A stretch of 53,322 nt of DNA, taken from positions 1 to 53,322 of the forward strand of contig CAZXWK010000012.1 of assembly GCA_964644675.1 (NCBI GenBank), written 5' to 3'. The translations under genes were made by a program, and so were the position numbers. Origin of the DNA: CAZXWK01 sp964644675 (GTDB lineage: Bacteria; Actinomycetota; Coriobacteriia; Anaerosomatales; JAAXUF01). The first letter of the stretch is position 1. Every line of letters begins with the position of its first letter. Below the pieces are notes generated by a model. The model did not search any database, was not told the origin of the DNA, and saw only the letters and a list, made by a program, of their open reading frames with translations. Positions 48,744-53,322 of this stretch are shown here, one piece after another.

Positions 48744-50408
48744 CTAGAACCCCCACGGCAGGCCGAGGAGGTACCACGCGACGAACAGCAGCGTCCACAC
48801 GACCGTGAGCGCCAGGAAGTACGGAAGCATGAGCGCGATGACGGTGCCGATGCCCGCCTTCTCGTCGTAACGCTTGGCGAAGATCACGATTAGCGGGAAG
48901 TAGGCCATGATCGGGTTGATGATGTTGATGGGCGAGTCGGCTACGCGGTACGAAGCGAGGACCGCCGCGGGCGCGACGCCCAGGCGCAGGAAGAGCGGGA
49001 TGAAGATGGGCGCGAGCAGTGCCCACTTGGCGATCGCCTGCGGCATGATGACGCCCACCACGAGCGTGATGAGGATCGCCCCCAGGAGCAGCCACACGGT
49101 CCCGACGTTCATCGTCTCGATGGTGTCGCCCAGCTTCACCGCAGCGATCTGCGCCATCTTCGAGTAGTTGAAGTACGCGATGAACTGCGCGATGAGCAGG
49201 AAGAGGAAGAGGAGCCCGGCAAGCCCGGACCACGACTTGACGATCGAACCGATCACGTCGTTGCCGGACTTGATCGACCCGGCCCCTTTGCCGTACGCCC
49301 AACCGGCGGCCAGGAACACCATCGCGATGATCACGATGAGGCTGTCCATGAACGGCGAGGTCCCGATGATCTGCCCGGTCCCGGGGTCGCGCAGCGGGGA
49401 GTTGGGAGGCGCTGTCGCCAGCGCGATGACCCCGAAAGTGAGCAGCGTCGCGATCCCCGACCAGCGGAGGCCCCGCTTGTCCTGCTCGGCGGAGATGCCG
49501 TCGAGCGCCCCGGGCTCGTCCGGCTTCTCGTCGCCACTCGGCGCGAGGGCCTCGTCGTACGCGCCCAGGCGGGGCTCGACCACGCGCGAGGTGACGATCC
49601 CGATCAGCACGGTGACCACGATCGTCGAGACGATCGCGAACCACAGGTTGGCGGTGATCGAGACCGACATCGACGGGTCGACCAGGTGGATGGACTCGTT
49701 GGTGATCTCGGTCAGAATCGCGTCGGTGGGCGTGACGAGCAGATTCACGCCGAAGCCGCCCGCTACACCCGCGAACGCCGCGGCCATGCCCGCGAGCGGG
49801 TTGCGCCCGATGCTCTTGAACGCCGCGGCCCCAAGCGGGATCAACACCAGGTAGCCGGCGTCGGACGCGATGCTCGAGATGACGCCAAGGAACACGATGA
49901 TGTAAGTCAGCGCGCCCGACGAGGAGACCTCGACGAGCTTGCGGATGAGCGAGGCGATCAGTCCGGAGTTCTCGGCCACGCCCACGCCGATCATGACGAT
50001 GAGGATGATGCCCATCGCCGTGAAGCCCATGAAGTTGTGCACGAACGAGGTGAACAGGTAGCGGATCCCCTCGACCGTGAGCAGGCCCTGCGCCTTCACG
50101 GTCTCGGTCACGACGTGGTAGTCGCCGGCGTCGGCCTGCTCGGCGGGCATCACCTCGCCCGGCAGCGTCGAGCCCGCGACGTCGACCTGCTCGACCTTCT
50201 GCGGCGTCGGCCTGACCACCTCGTACGTCGCGCTCACGCCCGCCAGGTAGAAGACCTGGGACAGCAGGATCACGCCGATGCACAGCACCAGGAACAGGAT
50301 CGCCGGGTGCGGGACCTTGTTGCCCACGCGCTCGATGACGCCGAGCGCGCGCTCCACGAATCCGCCCTTCTTCTCGCCGCCCGATGCGGCTGCCGCCCCC
50401 GCGCTCAC
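48744..50408 (-). CDS. AbgT family transporter
   Basis: GTG at 50408 overlaps the M20 peptidase stop by four bases (GTGA) and has GGGGAG six bases before. The 554-residue membrane protein has about 11-13 helices and AbgT-family signatures: GNKVPHPAILF near the N-terminus, SSIASDAGYLVLIPLGAAAF (about 164-183), FGVNLLVTPTDAILTEITNE, and RVADSPINIINPIMAYFPL (about 495-513). AbgT transporters import p-aminobenzoyl-glutamate or export sulfonamides. Coupling to an M20 peptidase upstream mirrors abgA/B-abgT, where the peptidase cleaves the imported compound. Substrate here is inferred from that arrangement. Confidence 0.92.
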   Translation of the reverse strand: MSAGAAAASGGEKKGGFVERALGVIERVGNKVPHPAILFLVLCIGVILLSQVFYLAGVSATYEVVRPTPQKVEQVDVAGSTLPGEVMPAEQADAGDYHVVTETVKAQGLLTVEGIRYLFTSFVHNFMGFTAMGIILIVMIGVGVAENSGLIASLIRKLVEVSSSGALTYIIVFLGVISSIASDAGYLVLIPLGAAAFKSIGRNPLAGMAAAFAGVAGGFGVNLLVTPTDAILTEITNESIHLVDPSMSVSITANLWFAIVSTIVVTVLIGIVTSRVVEPRLGAYDEALAPSGDEKPDEPGALDGISAEQDKRGLRWSGIATLLTFGVIALATAPPNSPLRDPGTGQIIGTSPFMDSLIVIIAMVFLAAGWAYGKGAGSIKSGNDVIGSIVKSWSGLAGLLFLFLLIAQFIAYFNYSKMAQIAAVKLGDTIETMNVGTVWLLLGAILITLVVGVIMPQAIAKWALLAPIFIPLFLRLGVAPAAVLASYRVADSPINIINPIMAYFPLIVIFAKRYDEKAGIGTVIALMLPYFLALTVVWTLLFVAWYLLGLPWGF

Positions 50409-51784
50409 GAGCCGCTCCCCTCTGCGACCTGCGCCATCCTGCCGAGAAAGTCGGCGATCGCGAGCGTCGTCTTCTCGAACTCGTCGAGCAATACGCGCTC
50501 GTTGGGACCGTGGATGTTCGCGAAACCGTCGGTCGCGCCGCCGAGCACGATCGTCGCGCCCGGCGCCGCCTGCGCGAGCGCCGCGACCAGCGGGATCGAG
50601 CCGCCGCTGCCGGCCGTGACCGTCTGCGCACCCCAAGCCGCGGTCCACGCCGCATCGGCGGCGCGGTAGGCCTCGCTCTCGGTGCTGGCGGCGAAGCCGT
50701 TGCCGGTGGGGCCGGGCGTGACCGCGAGCTCGATGCCGTACGGCTTCACGGCCTCGAGGTGGCGAATGACCGCCGCCTGAGCCTCTGCGGCGTCCTGCTC
50801 GGGGTGCACGCGCACGTTGATGATGGCGCGCGCGTAGGGCTGCACCGCGTTGAGTGCAGCGTCGACCGAGGGCGCATCGATCCCGATGACCGTGATCGCC
50901 GGCCCGGACCACACGCGGCTGCCGAGCGAGCCGGTGCCCACGAGCGGCTGGTCGCCCACGACCTCGGCCAGCTCGCGGAACTCGGCCTCGGTGGGGCCAC
51001 CGCCGGTCCACTCCTCTCGGCGAAGCCCCTCGACGGCGACGTCGCCGTTCGCGTCGTGCAGTGTGGAGAGCGCATGGACGAGCGCGAGCAGCGCGTCCGG
51101 CGCCGCTCCGCCGTACTGGCCGCTGTGCTTGGCCGAGGAGAGCGTCCGCGCCTCGACGACCACGTTCGCCATGCCCCGCAGCGCGACGGTGAGCGTCGGG
51201 ATGCCCGGCTCGAGGCTGCCCATGTCCGCGATGACCATCGCGTCGGAGGCGAAGCGCGCCGGGTCGGTGGGCGGATACGTCGTGAGCGCACCGCCGCCGA
51301 CCTCCTCTTGGCCCTCGATGACGACCTTCACGCCGACGGGCGGGTTGCCGTCCCAAGCACGCAGGGCACCAGAGATGGCAACGATGTTGGACTTGGTGTC
51401 GCCCGCGCCTCGGCCGTAGAGTGCCCCGTCGCGGAGCGTCGGTTCGAAGGCCGGCGTGTCCCACAGCGACTCGTCGCCAGCGGGGACCACGTCGTAGTGG
51501 CTGTAGAGCAGAACCGTGGGCGCGCCCGGCGGGGCCGGGATCTCGCCGAGCACGATGGGCGCGGTGTCGGGCAGGTCGAGGCTCGTGACCTCGCAGCCGC
51601 CCGCCCTCAGGAGGGCAGCGGTCATCTCGAACGCGCGCCCCAGCTCGGCGTGTGTCGCCTCGGGATACCCCACCTCCGAGATGCTCGGGATGGCGACGAG
51701 CGCTGAGAGCTCCTCGGTCAACTCGGGCATGAGGTCGTGGATCCGCGCGCGAAGCTTCTCGTGCGTCGGGCCGGTGTCGGTCAT
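50405..51784 (-). CDS. M20 family metallopeptidase (dipeptidase / aminoacylase-like)
   Basis: ATG at 51784, six bases after AAGGGGAG, gives 459 residues. Di-zinc site motifs: LLYSHYDVVPAG (His and Asp, about 92-103), GRGAGDTKSNI (bridging Asp, about 124-134), IEGQEEVGG (catalytic Glu and metal Glu, about 158-166), MVIADMGS and the C-terminal GPNERV with His in IHGPNE. A dimerisation domain lies between about 190 and 310. It hydrolyses amide or dipeptide bonds, cytoplasmic. Translationally coupled to the AbgT transporter, suggesting hydrolysis of imported p-aminobenzoyl-glutamate or a dipeptide. Confidence 0.93.
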   Translation of the reverse strand: MTDTGPTHEKLRARIHDLMPELTEELSALVAIPSISEVGYPEATHAELGRAFEMTAALLRAGGCEVTSLDLPDTAPIVLGEIPAPPGAPTVLLYSHYDVVPAGDESLWDTPAFEPTLRDGALYGRGAGDTKSNIVAISGALRAWDGNPPVGVKVVIEGQEEVGGGALTTYPPTDPARFASDAMVIADMGSLEPGIPTLTVALRGMANVVVEARTLSSAKHSGQYGGAAPDALLALVHALSTLHDANGDVAVEGLRREEWTGGGPTEAEFRELAEVVGDQPLVGTGSLGSRVWSGPAITVIGIDAPSVDAALNAVQPYARAIINVRVHPEQDAAEAQAAVIRHLEAVKPYGIELAVTPGPTGNGFAASTESEAYRAADAAWTAAWGAQTVTAGSGGSIPLVAALAQAAPGATIVLGGATDGFANIHGPNERVLLDEFEKTTLAIADFLGRMAQVAEGSGS

Positions 51785-51963
51785 GGCGCTCTCCCCTTTT
51801 CGCATGCGGGTGGACGGCGCGCTGGCGCCGACCGGTCGCTAGGTCACCCAGTTCCTACCTCTGCACAGAAGGGTCGTAACTCCGAAAGGGGCGTGCAGGC
51901 CCACCTGACTGACGGTCGGTTGGGGTCTCGGCGCCCGGGCATAAACCCCGTGTTGCTCGGCCT

Positions 51964-51985
51964 CGAATGAGGTCGAGAACATTCG
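51964..51985. promoter_or_regulatory. Inverted repeat upstream of the baeRF-type gene
   Basis: CGAATG (51964-51969) and CATTCG (51980-51985) form an inverted repeat with a ten-base spacer, 46 bases before the ATG at 52031. It could be an operator of about 22 bases. A -10-like CATAAA lies at 51940-51945. Confidence 0.3.
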
Positions 51986-52030
51986 CGCCTGGGACGGGCG
52001 CTCACACGGTTCCGGACGATAGGAGACTCG

Positions 52031-53152
52031 ATGCTTCACATCGACATCCCGTGCAAGGACGACATCCGCCGGCTCAGCGCGTACCGCGGTGAGGCGTGCT
52101 TCTCGGCATACCTGCCGACGACGCCGGTGAGCACGCAGACCGACGCCGACCGAATCCAGCTCAAGAACCTCGCGCGCGAGGGACTCGAGCGCCTGCGAGC
52201 GGCGGGGGTCTCGCGCGATGATCTCGAATCGATCGACGAGGAGATCGACGACCTGCTCTACGACGGATCGTTCTGGGCGTACCAGGCCAACAGCCTCGCG
52301 ATCTTCGCCACGCCTGACAGCCTGGTGACCTTCCGTCTGCCCAACCGGCTCGAGCCGGTGGTCGAGACCGGCGACCGGTTCTTCCTCAAGCCGCTGCTGC
52401 GCAGCGTCACCGTCCCACAGTCGGCGTTCGTCCTCGCGCTCGCGCAGGGCGGCGTGCGGCTGATCGAGGTCTCCAACGAACTGCCGTCCTACGATGTCGA
52501 GGTGCCCGAGCTGCCCGCCGACATGGACAGCGCCATCGTGGCCTCGACGTCGACGGACAAGATGCCGCGCGGCGTCGAGGGCAAGCGCATGGAGAAGAAG
52601 ACCGAGATGCGCCAGTACGCTCGCAAGGTCGACCGCGCGCTGAGAGCGTTCCTGCCCGCGGGCGACACCCCGCTCATCCTGGCCGCGACCCGGCCGCTCG
52701 ACTCGATCTACCGCTCCGTGAACAGCTACCCCCACCTGCTGGAGCAGGGCTTCCGGGGCAACGCCGAGCAGATCAGCGACAACGACCTGCGCGCCGAGAC
52801 GCGCGCGATCCTCGACGAGCGCTTCGCACACAAGCTCGCCAACCTGCGCGACACCTTCGCAGTCCGAGAAGAGCGCGGCCTGGCGAGCACAGACATCGCC
52901 TACCTCGCACGCGCCGCCACCTTCGGCGCGATCTCGACGCTCATGGTCGACCTGAGCGCGGCGGTGCCGGGCACCATCGACGAGGTCACCGGCGCGGTCG
53001 AGTACGCCGAGGAGGGCGCGCCGGGCGCCTACGGCATCATCGACGAGATCGCCCGCCGTACGCTCGCGGCGGACGGCGAGGTCCTCGCCCTGCGTGGGGA
53101 GGACCTGCCCGGCGGTGTGCAGGTCGCAGCGATCCTGCGCTTCGCGGTCTAG
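52031..53152 (+). CDS. baeRF-type (bacterial eRF1-related) protein
   Basis: ATG at 52031, preceded by AGGAG at six bases, gives 373 residues. The pattern fits bacterial archaeo-eukaryotic release-factor-like families: ACFSAYLPT near the N-terminus, an alpha/beta core with GFWAYQANSLAIFATPD-like stretch (about 77-94), FLKPLLRSV, ALAQGGVRLIEV, then PLILAATRPLDSIYRSVN (about 217-234) and a C-terminal domain with LARAATFGAISTLMVDL and GIIDEIARRTLAADGEVL resembling the eRF1/Pelota third domain. These proteins are predicted to act on stalled or hibernating ribosomes, but function is unproved. Cytoplasmic, stand-alone unit. Confidence 0.75.
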   Translation: MLHIDIPCKDDIRRLSAYRGEACFSAYLPTTPVSTQTDADRIQLKNLAREGLERLRAAGVSRDDLESIDEEIDDLLYDGSFWAYQANSLAIFATPDSLVTFRLPNRLEPVVETGDRFFLKPLLRSVTVPQSAFVLALAQGGVRLIEVSNELPSYDVEVPELPADMDSAIVASTSTDKMPRGVEGKRMEKKTEMRQYARKVDRALRAFLPAGDTPLILAATRPLDSIYRSVNSYPHLLEQGFRGNAEQISDNDLRAETRAILDERFAHKLANLRDTFAVREERGLASTDIAYLARAATFGAISTLMVDLSAAVPGTIDEVTGAVEYAEEGAPGAYGIIDEIARRTLAADGEVLALRGEDLPGGVQVAAILRFAV

Positions 53153-53173
53153 AGCGACCGATCGGCAAACCCT

Positions 53174-53202
53174 GAGCCCGCCCCGATCGAAGGGGCGGGC
53201 TC
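53174..53202 (+). terminator. Terminator after the baeRF-type gene
   Basis: GAGCCCGCCCC / GGGGCGGGCTC is a perfect 11-bp stem with a seven-base loop, followed by TTTCG, starting 22 bases after the stop codon. Confidence 0.85.
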
Positions 53203-53312
53203 TTTCGTGCACCCCTCGCGAACCGCACCCAGAGAGTGCGGTTCGGACCGGCCGTGGGCACTCGGCGCCGTGCTAGGTTGGGGGTATCCCCCTTCGACCA
53301 ATCGGAGTTCCC

Positions 53313-53322
53313 GTGCCCGCGA
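53313..53322 (+). CDS. Possible start of a further gene, cut by window edge
   Basis: GTG at 53313 is preceded by GGAG at eight bases. Only three codons remain before the window ends, so neither the frame nor the product can be judged. The 110 bases after the terminator at 53202 contain no other feature I can support. Confidence 0.25.

Noticed and set aside
50409..51464. N-terminal extension of the AbgT frame
   Set aside because: It runs out of frame through the M20 peptidase, whose zinc motifs are intact. GTG at 50408 has a ribosome site and starts a normal-length transporter.
53164..53210. GGCAAACC followed by a hairpin, as in c-di-GMP-I riboswitches
   Set aside because: The conserved GACGCAAAGCC partner segment does not follow, and the element lies after a stop codon where an ordinary terminator explains it.
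51839..53212. A 457-codon minus-strand frame covering the baeRF-type gene
   Set aside because: The plus-strand product has alternating helix and strand character, a ribosome site and a terminator. The minus frame is an Arg/His/Val-rich shadow.
1..53322. CRISPR arrays, transposases, integrases or tRNA-flanked islands
   Set aside because: No regularly spaced repeats, transposase or integrase motifs, or cloverleaf sequences were found in the coding or intergenic DNA. Base composition is even apart from the 46431 gene.

Overview
The window is about 53 kb of very GC-rich DNA (roughly 70% G+C, strongly G/C-biased third codon positions, many GTG and TTG starts), densely packed with about 47 genes. 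It looks like an ordinary chromosomal segment of an actinobacterium. The gene content (multihaem c-type cytochromes, an NrfD-type quinone module, arginine deiminase, hemerythrin, CHAD and baeRF-type proteins, citrate synthase, TatA) suggests an anaerobic or microaerobic lineage such as a deep-branching Coriobacteriia-like group. That placement is inference: no rRNA gene is present. I saw no tRNA, rRNA, CRISPR array, insertion sequence or prophage.

Layout. 1-7.6 kb: a CHAD protein (cut by the window edge) divergent from a DUF2252 protein; BipA/TypA GTPase flanked by two PASTA proteins; an endonuclease/exonuclease/phosphatase. 7.7-12.5 kb: a minus-strand operon of an ATC-hydrolase-like protein, two radical SAM enzymes and an internally duplicated membrane protein. 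12.6-18.1 kb: orphan di-haem-type cytochrome b, arginine deiminase with a nitroreductase, a membrane kinase-like protein lacking the usual H-box His, and a DUF6544 protein. 18.2-21.8 kb: TetR regulator, Tat-exported flavodoxin, TatA, a thioesterase, and a minus-strand CDGSH / small winged-helix / hemerythrin group. 22-30.8 kb: DUF4091 secreted protein, TPR-GGDEF cyclase, YgjP-type metalloprotease, HD-GYP phosphodiesterase, ZIP metal transporter and a GH30-like glycosidase.

30.9-37.5 kb is the most striking part. Seven tightly coupled minus-strand genes encode a membrane-anchored cytochrome c, a Tat-exported four-cluster Fe-S protein, an NrfD-type membrane subunit and four further large multihaem cytochromes (counting the two 9-haem paralogues separately, five cytochromes in all). 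Together they carry 41 CXXCH motifs plus four expanded motifs (CX3CH, CX4CH), with no recognisable catalytic reductase subunit. I infer a menaquinone-linked electron conduit across the cell envelope. A divergent OmpR-type response regulator and sensor kinase (37.7-40.2 kb) abut it, and the intergenic region holds repeated GATTC words.

40.3-53.3 kb: two small membrane proteins, citrate synthase, a CapA-like protein, an M13 metallopeptidase, a secreted protein of unknown family preceded by a pseudoknot-capable leader, a cardiolipin-synthase-like enzyme, an M20 peptidase plus AbgT transporter operon, and a baeRF-type protein. Convergent gene pairs end on a shared CTAG at three places, and the octamer TTCTCGGC/GCCGAGAA appears far more often than base composition predicts.
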